Shown here piece after piece: positions 1-12,000 of a stretch of DNA of 64,000 bases (the first letter of the stretch is position 1; the number at the start of each line of letters is the position of its first letter). Below the pieces are notes generated by a model. That model had not been told where the DNA came from, searched no databases, and saw only the letters and a program-made list of their open reading frames with translations. Source of the DNA: Calamus simplicifolius. Lineage: Eukaryota > Streptophyta > Magnoliopsida > Arecales > Arecaceae. The DNA is taken from assembly GCA_900491605.1 (NCBI GenBank), contig UESW01004770.1, positions 269,661-333,660 of the forward strand. Direction: 5' to 3'. Position numbers and translations under genes: made by a program.

Positions 1-2740
1 TAACCTTGACGCAGCACCTTGTGGTATAAGGACTGGCTCCCCAGATGGTTGCCGCAAATCCCCTCGTGTACCTCCCGAAGGGCATAGTCAGCTTCAGATG
101 GGCGAAGGTATCTGAGCAATAGCATAGAGAAGGACCGCTTGTAGAGCTGGTCATCAATCAACACATAGTGGGTTGCTTGCAGCTTTAGCCTTCTAGCTTC
201 TCTCCGATCGGCCAGGAGCGACCCTTCTTTGAGATACTTCAGGATGGGGTCGAACCATAATGGTTCGGCCTCAACTTGCATCACTCGGTCAGCTTCCGCG
301 ATGCTAGGTCTCTCTAAAATCTTCAGATAAAATTTTCATTCGGCGTCCATTGATTCCGCAGTTGCCAGCCAAGATAATAAATCGGCACAGGCATTTTCGG
401 ATCTAGGAATCTGAATGATCTCAAATTCAGGGAAAAGGGAGAGTAGGCTTTGAACCTCTTGGAGATATCAGATCATGTTCGGTTCCCGGGCCTCAAACTC
501 CCCTTGCACGTGACCTGCCACTAGCTGAGAGTCGGTGAAGGCATTCAGTTTCTCCACCTTAAGGCTGCGGGCGATCCGGAGGCCGGCCAGCAGAGCTTCA
601 TATTCAGCTTCGTTATTGGAGGCTGGGAAGGAGAAGCGGACGCTATATTCAAAGGTCGCCCCCTCCGGGCTGGTGAGGACCAAACCCGCATCGGAGCGAT
701 GGGCGTTGGACGACCCGTCGACATGGAGGAGCCACCGGGTGTCAGATTTTGGGCTCTCGGGGGAGTCGGGGGTGGAGTCGTCCTCCGGGATGGTGCATTC
801 GAGGAGGAAGTCGGCTAGCACCTGAGCTTTGATGGCCGGGCGAGGCTGGAATCGAATGTCGTGCTCGCTCAGCTCGATGGCCCATTTAGTCATTCTCCCC
901 GATGTTTCCGAGCGGTGGACCACCGCCTTGATGGGTTGGTCAATCAGGACCGTCACAGAATGTGCTTGGAAGTATGGCCGCAACTTTCGGACCGAGGTGA
1001 TCAAGGCCAACACCATCTTCTCAATCCGGGTATACCTCGTCTCCGCGTCTCGGAGCAGTTTGTTGACATAATAAATCGGCTTCTGGGCCTTATTTTCTTC
1101 TCTGACCAACACCGAGCAAACGACACGTTCCGAGACAGCCAGATACAGGAACAATGTCTCCCTAGGATTTGGACTGCTGAGGAGAGGGGGAGAGCCGAGG
1201 TACTTCTTGAGATCTTCGAATGATTTTGACACTCGGGAGACCATTGGAAATTCTTAGCCGATCGGAGAGTTTTGAAGAAGGGGAGGCATCTTTCGGTGGA
1301 ACGAGCCATGAAGCGGTTAAGGGCTGCTATCCTCCCAGTTAGGCGCTGGACTTCTTTAATAGACGCCAGGGGCGCCATCTGCTGGAGAGCCTGGATCTTC
1401 TGGGGGTTAGCTTTGATACCCCGCTGGGAGATCATGAAGCCGAGGAACTTTCCAGAGTTAACGCCGAAGGCACACTTGGTTTGGTTGAGCTTCATCCGAT
1501 ATTGGCGGAGTGTCGCGAAGCTCTCCGAGAGATCCTTGACGTGCTGTGATGCTTCTTTGCTTTTGACCAGCATGTCGTCGACGTATACCTCCATGTTCTG
1601 GCCGATTTGCTCTTTGAAAACTTTGTTGACCAGCCTTTGGTAGGTGGCACCTGCATTTTTAAGACCGAAAGGCATAACTCAGTAACAGTAAGTACCTCGG
1701 TCGGTTATGAAGGCGGTCTTTTCTTCATCTTCGGGGGCCATCCGGATCTGGTTGTAGCCCGAGTAGGCATCCATGAACGTCAGCATTTGGTGACCCGAGG
1801 TGGCATCCACAAGTTGATCAATTCGGGGGAGAGAGAAGCTATCCTTCGGGCATGCTTTGTTGAGGTCGGTGAAGTCGATGCAGATCCATCACTTGCTGCT
1901 CGACTTCTTTACCATGATGACATTTGATAGCCAACTTGGGTAATTCACCTCCTGAATGAAGTTCGCCTTGATAAGTTTATCAACTTCCTCTTCAATAGCT
2001 CTCTACCGCTCTGGGGCAAAACTCCTCTTCTTTTGTTTGACGGGCCGGTACATCTCGTCCACGTTAAGGTGGTGGACGAGAACTTCGAGACTGATTCCTG
2101 GCATGTTGGAGGCGGACCAGGCGAAGACATCGGCATTGCTTCGGAGAAAGTCGATCAGCTCCTGCCGGGGTTCGCCTTTCAGCAGTGACCCAATCTTTAT
2201 GGTTCGATCGGGATGAGCTTCGTCCAGTGGCACTTCTTCCAGTTCCTCGGCTGGTTCTCCCCGTTGCTCGGCGAAGTCCTCCCAAGCGTCCAGCCCATCA
2301 ACTTCAGGCATTCTGGACTGAAGGCTGGTGACAAAACACTGTCGAGCCATGGTTTGGCTCCCTTGGACAACGCCAACTCCCCGCCCGGTGGGGAACTTTA
2401 TAGATAGGTGCGGGATGGAGACAACAACTTTGAGGGACATCAGGCCGGGTCTCCCAAATATCGCATTGTAAGGCGACCTAAGCTTGGTCACTAGAAAGTC
2501 CGTATGAACAGTGGCCACAAGGGGCCAGGTTCCTGCCAGAACCGTTAAGGTTACGACCCCTTCTGGGATGATAACATCGCCGGTGAACCCCATTAGGGTG
2601 GAGTCCACGGCTCGAAGGTTTTCCATGAGTAATTTCATCTTGGCAAACACATCAAGGTACAGAACATTCACGGAGCTTCCACTATCAACAAGGATCCGAC
2701 TTACATCGTAGTTATTTAAATTGAGAGATACAACTAATGC
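1..2740 (-). pseudogene. Retrotransposon pol (protease, RT, RNase H, integrase start), broken
   Basis: The aspartic protease active site is VDSGSS near 2676-2692, followed by the FGRPGL segment near 2460. Reverse transcriptase follows, with the DLNKACP block near 1860, VMPFGLKNAGATYQ near 1670 and an intact catalytic YVDDM near 1580. RNase H at 1244-468 has LLHVDGSSN, NNEAEYEALLAGL and FTDSQL. The integrase zinc-binding start (ALREVHEGICGNH) is at 1-130. Stops interrupt the frame where the family has Arg or Gln, for example ER*RAIEEE near 2008 and CY*VMPFG near 1678. A frameshift near 1230 joins RT to RNase H. Polyprotein order and motifs make the assignment secure; the copy is dead as it stands. 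Confidence 0.9.
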
Positions 2741-2800
2741 GTCGTCGTGTGGGAACTGTATCTCTTGGAGATCATCGTCGGAGAAGGAGAGCTCACCCGT

Positions 2801-4400
2801 TCACGCTTTCTTTGGCGCCGAGCCTTTCCCATCATTTCTGGAGCTCGAACTACCGACCTCTTTAATCATGTTGATGTGACCGATTACTGGTGGATTTGGA
2901 GGAGGAGGAGGTTGCTGAAGCTCGGGCTGGCAGTCACCCCCTTGTCCTGGCTCGGGCGCCCTCCTGAACTGGTTCAGTCGGCCCCGTTGGATTAGCCTCT
3001 CAATTTCATTTTTCAACTACCAGCATTCCTCGGTATCATGGCCATGCTCCCGATGGTAGTGGCAGTATTTGGTGGGGTCCCTCCGAGTTGGGTTCCCTCG
3101 GAGAGGAGTAGGTCGGGGGAGCTGCGCTCTATCTCCATGAGGATTTGCGCCCTAGGAACATTGAGCAGGGTATACCGATCGAATCGCCTGGGTGGGCTCC
3201 GGGAGCGATTTCTTGGCGGCGGTGGGGGAGCCCTTTGGCGACGAGGCAGGCTTGGCTGACGGATGGGTCGGTGCCTGTCCGAACCTTTAGGCTCTTTCTT
3301 CTTCGCCAGCTCAGCGCGGGCAGCTCTCCGTGATTCTTCGACCCTGGCGTATTTGTCTGCCAGGGCCATCATATTGGAGAGGTTCGGGGGGTAGCTGACT
3401 TCCATCGCCAGGTAGAAGTCGCTCTCCTTCAAAACTCCCTCCGCTAGGGTGGACATAGCCATCTCATGATTAAGGTGGTCCACCTCCAGCATGGCCTTGT
3501 TGAAACGGCTAAGGTAATTCCTCAAGGACTCCTCCTCTCTCTACTTAACTTCAGAGAGGGAGTCGGATCTTCGTCGGTGACGGCGGCTGCTGACGAACTG
3601 GCCAATAAAAAGACGGCTCAGCTCGTCAAACGAATCAACGGAACCCGGTTTCAAGGCGTTGAACCAGGTTCGGGCATATCCTCTGAGGGTGGAAGGAAAG
3701 GCGCGGTAGAGGATCGCGTCTGATGCTCCGTGGAACATCATTATTGACCGAAAGCTACTGAGGTGATCATCCGGATCAAAGGAGCCATGGTAGGGCTTGA
3801 TGGCGAGTAGTTTGACATGGAGGGAATCACTTTCTCCATGATCCCTTTTGAGAAGGGGATGCCCTGCTCTGCCTTGGGCTGAGGCAGATGAGCCTACTTG
3901 GCGGCATCCAGCTCCTGACGCATCTCCCAAAGTTGTCGGCGAATCTCCTCTTCAGATATAAGAGGAGGAGCCGAGCGAGGAGAGCGCGGGGATGGCATCG
4001 AATCATGGCGGGAGGACTCCGGAGAGAGGGACCGGGCCCGCCAAGATCTGGGAGGATCCCAGTTGCAGCCCCCTCGTGGGACTGGTCTATCCTTCTTGGG
4101 TCGATGTGGGGGGTCCGCGACTCCATGCGGACCAGAAGAAGAGGTGGCCGGAGAAAAAGAGGCTGCGGCCTCCTTAGGGAGGCGTGGAGCAGGGGCAGTT
4201 GCGAGGCGCTCCTGAACCAGATGGGTCAGGGCTTGGACCTGCTGGACCAGCGTGGCAAACTGATCCTGGGTCACCGGGATAGCTGGCAGCGACGGGGTCT
4301 CAACTGGTGGCGGCTACGGTGCCACGCTACTCATCGGATCAGGTCTTTGGGAGGCGACCTGGTCTTGGGCTTCAGATGTTGCTCTTCTCCGATTAGCCAT
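2801..4400 (-). pseudogene. Retrotransposon gag, broken
   Basis: Gag is the capsid and nucleic-acid-binding protein of the element. The reading frame starts at the ATG at 4400 (MANRRRAT...). It has an in-frame TAG at 4314-4316 and ends that frame at about 3894. The central gag domain (SFDPDDHLSSFRSIM, then ARTWFNALKPGSVDSF) continues in another frame at 3930-3541. A second TAG at 3541-3543, where the family has Gln, separates it from RNYLSRFNKAMLEVDHLN at 3525-3013. Another frameshift near 3100 is needed to reach the zinc-binding YCHYHREHGHDTEECW block and the LKNEIERLIQRG tail. The N-terminal third is proline- and serine-rich. At least two stops and two frameshifts make it non-coding. Confidence 0.85.
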
Positions 4401-4467
4401 TGGAGATGTTCTCTTCCGGATTGAGATCCTTATCTCCTTTCTTCAAGTTTTAATAGGACTTGAGGCC

Positions 4468-4485
4468 CTTCCTCTAGCGCCAATC
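4468..4485 (-). other. Primer binding site of left gypsy element
   Basis: In element sense the bases just after the LTR read TTGGCGCTAGAGGAAGG. This is the position and general form (TTGGCGC...) of the tRNA primer site in plant Tat-type gypsy elements. The exact tRNA was not determined. Confidence 0.55.
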
Positions 4486-4835
4486 TATTGCCGCCGAGAT
4501 CCATCCTCCGACTCAGGCGCGATCAGTCTCCTGATCGGGCTCCCTCTTGGGCGGACCTGCACAGAAGTCCTCACGCGAGAGGCGTTGGGGGTGGCCCTCC
4601 GCGGAAGATCCTCCGACGCTCAAGTCAGTAGGGATCGACGATCAACAGAAAATGAGGAGAAGGATCTCTCTGGGGAGTCCCTCCAGGGGTGGCCAATCGG
4701 GAGCTCGTGCGGAGCACCGACGGCGGAGAAGGGGAAGGGTAAGTAGTGAAAGAGAGAGTGAGTGAGAGTGAAACTGAGCCAGGAGCAGTGTATGGGGGCT
4801 TGTGCACGCGTACCTGAGAGAATCTGGGAGTGTCA

Positions 4836-4843
4836 TATTTATA
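4836..4843 (-). promoter_or_regulatory. TATA box in LTR promoter
   Basis: The minus strand reads CCTATAAATATGAC here. It lies in the LTR downstream of the hairpin array and upstream of gag, the expected place for the U3/R promoter. Transcription would start about 30 bases further on, near 4805. Confidence 0.6.
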
Positions 4844-5149
4844 GGCAATCACCTGAATCTTGAGCGCCTTCTGGAAGGTTCGAAGGTTGTTGGGATATGG
4901 AGATGATTCGAATCAAGCTGTTGTAAGGCCGGTGGGATCCGTATCTTGTTCGTTGAAGGATCGACGGCTGGGAGAGCTCTCTGATGAGTGATGGCCTGAG
5001 ATCTGTTGATTGTGTAGGTCCTGGGCCATTATTGCAGTTCCTAGGCCGTTATTGCAGATCCTAGGCCACTTCTCGATATGATTCTTCGTTTGGGATTCCG
5101 TTACACTAGACTTGGGCTCTCCCGCGCCAGGTTCCGCGGAGGTGCATGT

Positions 5150-5790
5150 CGAGCCATGGATTGCTCGGGGGTTGCTCGGGGGAACCGAGCTATTGATTGC
5201 TCGGGGAAGCCGAGCTATGGGTTGCTCGGGGGGACCGAGCTATGGTTGCTCGGAGGGACCGAGTTATGGGTTGCTCGGGGAAACCGAGCTATGGGTTGCT
5301 CGGGGGGACCGAGTTATAGGTTGCTCGGGGAAACCGAGCCATGGGATGCTCGGGGAAGCCGAGCTATGGATGCCCCGGGGGAGCCGAGCTATGGGTTGCT
5401 CGGGGGAGCCGAGCTATGGGTTGCTCGGCGAAACCGAGCTATGGATGGCCCGAGGAAACCGAGCTATGGATGGCCCGGGGGAGCTGAGCTATGGGTTGCT
5501 CGGCGAAACCGAGCTATGGATGGCCTGGGGAAACCGAGCTATGGGTTGCTCGGGGGAGCCGAGCTATGGGTTGCTCGGCGAAACCGAGCTAGGGATGGCC
5601 CGGGAAAACCAAGCTATGGGTTGCTCGGCGAAGTCGAGCTATGAGTTGCTTGGCGAAACCGAGCTATGGATGGCCCGGGGAAACCGAGCTATGGATGGCT
5701 CGGCGAAGTCGAGCTATGGGTTGCTCGGTGAAACCGAGCTACGAATGGCCCGGGAAAACCGAGCTATGGGTTGCTCGTCCTGCCGGACCA
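5150..5790 (-). repeat. Tandem hairpin repeats, about 25 units of 24-25 bp, in LTR U3
   Basis: The unit on the plus strand is close to GCTCGGGGAAACCGAGCTAT plus GGGTT. Each unit holds the inverted pair GCTCGG...CCGAGC around a 5-base loop (GGGAA, GGAAG or CGAAA), so it can form a 6-bp stem. Some units have GCCCGG on the left and an imperfect stem. The array lies upstream of the LTR TATA box in element sense. The period is not a multiple of three throughout, and the long open frames across it are a by-product of the repeats. Confidence 0.9.
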
Positions 5791-5896
5791 TACCAGTCAG
5801 CTCGTTCTTCGAGGGCATAATGTAGCAGGTGGGGGACGGGGCCGATCTTAGCCCCTTCGCATGTTATCAATGCAACGATAATTTTACCCATCAACA

Positions 5897-6585
5897 ATTT
5901 TAATGGTTTAGAGCATATATATATTTTTTCCAAAAAGCTGTAGCAAAATCTTTCCTCATTTCACATACTCGTGAGCAGAGTGCAAACAAGAAACTAACCA
6001 CAAAGCCTTATAGGAGCCATAACCCCCACTTCCAAATATGTATAGCAACCCTAGCTTACTATGGTAAAAAAGAAAAAATCTTGCTGCACCGCATGCGATG
6101 CAGAACAAACGCATCGTACATGATGATTAACATGCGGCGCTCATGAGTACATGAAATTCAAAGCCCACCCTACATGGCGGAGTAAAAGACCTACCCTCTC
6201 AAGCAGCAGAGTTGTAGTAATTTTTGTTGTTTTTTTTTTTTTAACTTCTCAACTGAAATCTATATCCCACGCTTGCATGTAAGCTCTCTTTGGTAATGAT
6301 AGATGGTATCCAGTGAGTGTCTCATTCTTGCCAAGCCTGGTTCTACCTTTCCTACCAACCAATTGTTAGTCTGTCATCTAGGAGTATAAGATATGAAAAT
6401 AGTGAGTTCTTAATAAGTTAATAGTAATTCTTACAAGCATTAACCAATAGAGACCTTAGTCACATCCAATCCGTTCTCTTCTGCCTTTCTTTTTCTTTTT
6501 TATCTTCTTTATTTTAGGCTTTGTTGCATGTATAAATTGTAAGGTTATGTTAGATAAAGTTTAGTCACTTATCATAAATTGAAGG

Positions 6586-6624
<39 letters not shown>

Positions 6625-6829
6625 AAAGAAGATTAAAGAATATAGAAGCTTGAGGACTAAATGATGGAATTCGAATGGAGAGAAAATAAATTTTAAGAAT
6701 AAAATATTGAAAAAAACAAAATAGAGCTTATATAAGAAAATAAATGCTATATGGGCAAAAATGACTAATAGTATTAGAAAAATAGTTATAAAAGTAATAA
6801 TTTTTTTTTTAAAAAAAAGATACATTAAA
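5897..6829. other. Intergenic AT-rich DNA
   Basis: No gene was recognised. There is an (AT)n microsatellite at about 6587-6621 and a short poly-T at 6228-6242. The right part grades into the decayed RTE LINE. Confidence 0.6.
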
Positions 6830-7515
6830 AGAAAACTTGATAGTGAAATAAAAAAAGTTTTTTAGTATTCATACTAACAAAGAGTAATATAAAAAAATAT
6901 CTTAATGTAAAAATTGAAAAAGCATGTGAAAAAACAAGCTAGTTGAAAGAAAAGTTAAGAAAATAGTTTGAGGGATTAGATTCAACATATATGAAAACTT
7001 ATATCATAAACTAAAGATTGGAAGAAAGATATAAAAATTTATAAGACTATAAGAAAAGAAAATAAAAGATATGACTGAGGTTAAATTCATTAAAGATAAA
7101 GATAAAAAAAAAATGTTAGGCATTTTATATTAGGATACCTTACTAGTTTTTTAAGGATAAAAATATTAGGTATATCTATAGAATTAGGATATTTGAAATA
7201 AAGGAGACTATGAAAAATATAAAAATAGAAAAAGTCATTAGATCTCGATAATCTCTATTAATTTTTTAAAGTGTCTAAATGATATGAGAGTAACTCATTA
7301 ATTAATTTATTTAATAAGCTTTTAGAACCGAGAAGATATATAATGAATGAAGAAAAAGTATTATACTAATAAATATTTATAAGAATAAAGTGATATTTAA
7401 AATTATTTTAATTATCGTGGTATTAAACTCATAGGCTATATTATGAAATTTTGAAAGAGAATGATTGAGTATTGATGAAGATGTAATGCAAAAATATTAA
7501 AGAACTAATTTAATT
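6830..7515 (+). mobile_element. Decayed RTE-type LINE reverse transcriptase fragment
   Basis: Very AT-rich sequence whose plus-strand translation, over many stops, still follows the RTE reverse transcriptase. A stretch like YKNL..IRKEKIKDMTEVKFIKDKDK near 7030-7110 matches the family's KIRERKTRDLNQVKCIKDED. IYKNK near 7370 matches PIYKNKGD, and YRGIKLIGYIMKFWKRMIEY near 7420-7475 matches the hallmark NYRGIKLMSHTMKLWERVIE. It breaks off at about 7515 where an L1 is inserted, and resumes at 8059. No open frame survives, so this is an old copy. Confidence 0.7.
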
Positions 7516-7523
7516 TTATATTG

Positions 7524-8058
7524 GGTGTCCCCACCTCCGGGTTATGTCAAAGTGAACTTTGACGGCTCTGTCTCTGATCGTACTGCTGGATCTGGGTTTG
7601 TCATCCGAGGGTCGAATGGGCAGTTACTAGCAGCTGGCGGTCACAGCTCTATCGACATTTCGGTTCCTATGGCTGAGCTACAGGCGGCATGGGCTGGTAT
7701 CACACATGCTGTAGGCATTTGGGCTATCGTCGGCTGATTATTGAGGGTGACTCACTTACGATTATCAGATGGATTACGCGGGAGGGGGACTCCTATTCTT
7801 GCCTTAATCCTCTGATTAGAGACATTTTAGTCACTCTTCAGTCTACTAGTGCTTTTCAGATTCAGCATATCTATCGGGAAGCCAATGCTGCGGCTGATTA
7901 TGTTGCTTCTGCTGTCGCTCGCAACCCTAGTCGGTGGATTTGGCATACTGGGATACCTTGTTCTGTCTTATTACAGCAAATTTTGTACTCAGATGCTTCG
8001 GGTTTGACTCGCGCCAGAGTGGTGTGATCGTCCGTCTTTAACAAAAAAAAAAAAAAAG
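7524..8058 (+). mobile_element. 5'-truncated L1 LINE (RNase H and poly-A tail)
   Basis: The fragment encodes the C-terminal RNase H of plant L1 elements: YVKVNFDGSVSDRTAGSGFV, then MAELQAAWAGITHA, IEGDSL and IYREANAAADYVAS. A frameshift near 7725 splits the domain into 7525-7737 and 7689-8027. It ends in TCGCGCCAGAGTGGTGTGATCG followed by a poly-A run at 8041-8056, as expected for target-primed insertion with loss of the 5' end. It belongs to the same family as the nearly complete L1 at 8966-15000, since the RNase H and 3' end match closely. Confidence 0.88.
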
Positions 8059-8110
8059 GAGGTTAATAGAGAAATTTAGAAAAAAAGGATGGTGTTTATA
8101 TAATTTTTAT
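8059..8110 (+). mobile_element. RTE LINE fragment on the far side of the L1 insertion
   Basis: The translation RLIEKFRKKG directly after the L1 poly-A follows the RTE segment RRLMEKYREKK, which lies shortly after the point where the left fragment stops. About a dozen residues are missing at the junction. After about 8110 the similarity to RTE is lost. Confidence 0.5.
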
Positions 8111-8965
8111 TACCTTAACAACAAATGTTATAGAGTGGGTCTGAACTCGATACATAGAACCATTTTTGAGTTGGGCATTAACTTAGACTTAAAAATTAAG
8201 CTCATAACTTTGCTAGATTTGATCTAAGGCTCTGACTAGTCTAAAGACCTAGCCCAACTCTAAACCTAAAGTCTAGCTTGATTATGAGCCTTGCTCTTAA
8301 ATACATATCCTAATCTTTATAGCTTGTGTAGTTACCCTTCTCCATTTAATGTCCTTTCGCCACCCTCTTAATCATTCTTTATGCATATATGCCTTTTTAG
8401 GTTCTAGCTTATAATTGATCCAATCCAACCCATGTTGACCCTTAACTCTTTTTTTTTTATAAATTTATCCAACAATAAAATTGATTATAATCTCTGTGTT
8501 ATACTACTATTGGCTAATTTTATAAAGTTTGTATTTGATTTATATTTTAGATAGAAGATACTTAAATGTTTTTAAAATAATCATGATTAATATAATATTT
8601 ACAAAAAATATAAAATCTTCTTCAAGCTAGATTTTGATTTATAAATATTGCTATATAATAGATTTCAAAAGTTTCTCGATCTTAAAAGGAAAGTATTACA
8701 AATGAACATTCTATATAAAAGTTGTGTTGTTAAAAATTTTTACATATAAATGTCTCAAAAATGATGAGTTTGATCTTTGGACCCCATCAAAATTTATTAC
8801 AATAAGTTTAATAATCTTATTAAAATCACAAACACTTTTTTCTCTCTCATCTATGAGCAAAGGCAAGTTCGGGCGTGTCCTCTCAATCTTCTCAAGGCCA
8901 CTTAACAAGTGATCAAGGGATCAAAAATAATTCTATAACTTTAAACAATCTATTTCTATTAAAAC
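8111..8965. other. Intergenic, AT-rich
   Basis: No gene, RNA or repeat was recognised in this stretch. Confidence 0.5.
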
Positions 8966-9002
8966 AACTCTCTTTTCTTTTCTTTTTTTTGTTACAAGTG
9001 GG

Positions 9003-12000
9003 CAATCACACCACTCTGGTGCGAGTCGATCTCGAGCTATCAGAATACAAAATTTGAGTAAAGATAATAGGACAAGGGACACCAGCCTGCCATACCCACT
9101 GACCGGGATAACGGGCAACCATAGAAGCTACCCAATCAGTTGCAGCATTCGCTTCCCTATAGATATGACGAATCACAGAAGAACAAGAAGCCTGAAGAGA
9201 GACCCGAATATCTCTGAGCAGGGATTAAGAATAGAATAAGAATCCCCATCACGCCTAATCCACCTGATAATCGTTATAGAGTCACCCTCAATGATTAATC
9301 GGCAATAGCCCAAATGACGAACAGCATAAGAGATACCAGCCCAAGCAGCCTGGAGCTCCGCCATTGGGACCGATATATCAATAGAGCCATAACCACCCGC
9401 CGCCAAGAACTGACCCTCAGAGCCACGAATGACAAATCCAGATCCAGTTATACGATCAGAGACAGATCCATCAAAATTTACTTTGACGTAACCCGAGGGT
9501 GGGGGCTCCCAAGAGACAAGGACCGTAGAACGGTGCGCTACCGAAGTAGCAGGGGAGTCCCAGTGACCAGGCCCATCATTGTGAATGCCAATATAATAGT
9601 GAGAATACTCCTTGGCATGAAGAGAGCACGGAGAAGAACCGCGTGCGGAGAGGCCATCTCCTCAGCAAAGACCATCTGGTTTCGAGTCAGCCATATCTGA
9701 TAAGCCAAATAGGCAGATAAAACATCATGAGAGCGGGGACCTCTCTGAATAGCCAAGTGGATAGCATGCAAAAAAGAAAGCCGGGTAGGACCATCCTCCA
9801 GCAACCAAGGGGTAAAGTGGGTCAACTGCCAAATCTGTGACGCTCGAGGACACATAAAAATAACATGATCAATCGACTCATTCTGCATCCCACATATTGG
9901 GCAAAGTGGCAGTATAGAGAGACCGCGGTCAGCTAAAAGAGAACAGGTAGAAAGACGATCCCACCTTATCTTCCACAAAAAAAGCTGAACCCTAGGATGT
10001 ACTGAGAGCCACCAAATCCAAGCAACATCAACAAGGCCCTGAGTCAGAGATCGGACACGGGCAATCAAGTCCCTCGTGGGGGCGCTCGGAAGACAGGAAT
10101 GACGCCACAGTCTAATATCCGGGCCTGTAGAATGAGGGAGAGGCATTGCGAGGATCCGATATGCCAGCGCAGTCCCAAACAGACTTTCCACCCTCGAGGC
10201 ATTCCAGCCCCCAGTCTCCTGGGAGATCAATGCAGAAACATGCAAAGAGGGTTCAACTTCCGAATTGATAAACGTCAGCCATCGAGATAGAGGGAGGTCA
10301 GCTAACCAAGCATCCTGAGTAACCTCAACTGAAGTCCCATCCCCAATCATACAATGAATATCAGATATAACTGTAGAAGCTGCCTCGCAAATCGCATGCC
10401 AAAGAAAAGAACATCCCCAGGGGCATTTGAAAGGCAATTTCGAAGAGCTACCACCATATCGACTGCGCATGACAGTACTCCAGAGACAATGAGGGTCCAA
10501 CAGAAGTCTGGAAACATGTCTCGCAATAAGAGCATCACGACGGAGCACCAAAGACTGGATCCCTAGACCGCCCTCAGAAATAGGCAAACAAACAGTATCC
10601 CATGCCAATAGATGAATACGATGGCCCCCCTGCATAGACGCCCAGAGAAAGTCCCTAAAGCGTCTCTCAATCCGACGAAGGCAGGTTGTCGGAATCAAAG
10701 TATTGGATAATAGATAAAGAGGCAATGAAGTAAGAATGGATCGGATCAGAGTAATCCGACCCATCATAGAAAGACCCGATACCTGCCAACGATCCAAGCG
10801 GACAGAAATCCGCCGATCAAGATCAACAAAATCATGCTGACGGGGCCGCCAGCCCGAATAGGGATTCCAAGGTAGGTCAGTCTATCAGAGAATGTGGAAA
10901 TCCCTATCAACTGAGAATGGCAGTCCTACAGCAAGGGGGGGTCGATGGACTGAAGCAGAGGATAGATTTTTGCAAATTAACCCGCTGCCCTGAATTTCGA
11001 CAATAAGACTGAATAATAGTAGAACAAGTGGCAGCATTCCGAATAGAAGCCGGGCTAAGCAGAATGTAATCATCAGCAAAGAGAAGATGGGTGAGAGCAG
11101 GTCCTTGGGGCTCTGGCATGTAAGGCTTCAATACAGTCGACCCAACCGCCTGATGAAGAGCACAAGACAGATCATCAGCACAGAGAACAAAAAGGAACGG
11201 AGAGAGAGGGCATCCCTGTCGAAGACTAGCAGCAGAGGGAAAAAACTCCGTCGGACTACCATTAATAATAATAGAAAAGGTAGGCCCTTGAACACAAGCC
11301 ATCACCCATTCAATAAATAGGTCAGCAAACCCAAACACCTGAAGCGTATGTCGGAGAAATATCCAGCTCATCCTGTCATAAGCGCTCTCCATATCTAACT
11401 GGACGGCCATAAGAGGCTGACGACAAGGGGCATGCTGGAGATCATGCATAAACACCTGGGCAATGAGAGCATTATCAGTTATGCTGCGCCCTCGAATAAA
11501 AGCTCCATGCTCCGGAGAGATAAGACAGGGAATCATCCCCTGCAATCGAGTAACCAGGATACGAGTGCACACTTTATACAAAGCAGTACACAAACTAATC
11601 GGCCTGAAATGCTAGGGGAGAAGAGCATTAACTTTCTTAGGAACAAGGGCAAGAAAAGTCCTCTGCCAATCAGCAAGAATAGTTCTGGAAGAGAAAACAT
11701 GCTGAATAGCCAAAATAACATCTTGCCCAATGACATCCCAGTAGTAGCGAAAGAAGAAAGGAGGAAAACCGTCCGGACCAGGAGCTTTATCAGGACCCAA
11801 CGCCCAAACAACATCACGAATCTCCTCTGCCAAGACCTCCCGAATCAACAGCTCATTATCATTTGCCGAAACCCTGGATTCCCGAGGAGCAATAGTGATA
11901 GGGGAATCATCGGCAGGCACCTCCGACCAGCGAGACTGAAAGAACAGGAGAAGCTTCTCACGAATAGCCCCCTCATCCTCAATGATATTACCATCAGTAT

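Larger units (their letters stand above)
1..5896 (-). mobile_element. Ty3/gypsy LTR retrotransposon, 5' LTR to integrase start, cut by window edge
   Basis: The element reads right to left: LTR (4489-5896), primer binding site, gag, protease, reverse transcriptase, RNase H, then the N-terminal zinc-binding part of integrase at 1-130, where the window ends. The order PR-RT-RH-IN is that of Ty3/gypsy, not copia. Gag carries the CxxHxxHGHDTEEC-like block and the LKNEIERLIQRG segment usual in plant Tat-type gypsy elements. The rest of integrase and the 3' LTR lie outside, so the target duplication cannot be checked. Several in-frame stops and frameshifts mean this copy cannot make its own proteins. 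Confidence 0.93.
4489..5896 (-). repeat. 5' LTR of the left gypsy element
   Basis: The LTR is bounded by TG at 4489 and CA at 5896 as read on the plus strand, so in element sense it starts TGTTGATGGGTAAAA and ends GGCGGCA, about 1.41 kb. The primer binding site follows directly on the element's 3' side of the LTR. A TATA box lies at 4836-4843 and a hairpin array occupies the U3 part. The second LTR is outside the window, so the outer edge at 5896 rests only on the terminal dinucleotides and the end of similarity to LTR-like sequence. It could be off by tens of bases. Confidence 0.7.

Noticed and set aside
5078..5825. Long open frames (188 and 237 codons) rich in repeated GLLGGTELW-like words
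   Set aside because: They run through the 24-25-bp hairpin array in the LTR; the open frames are a by-product of the repeat, with no conserved start or domain.
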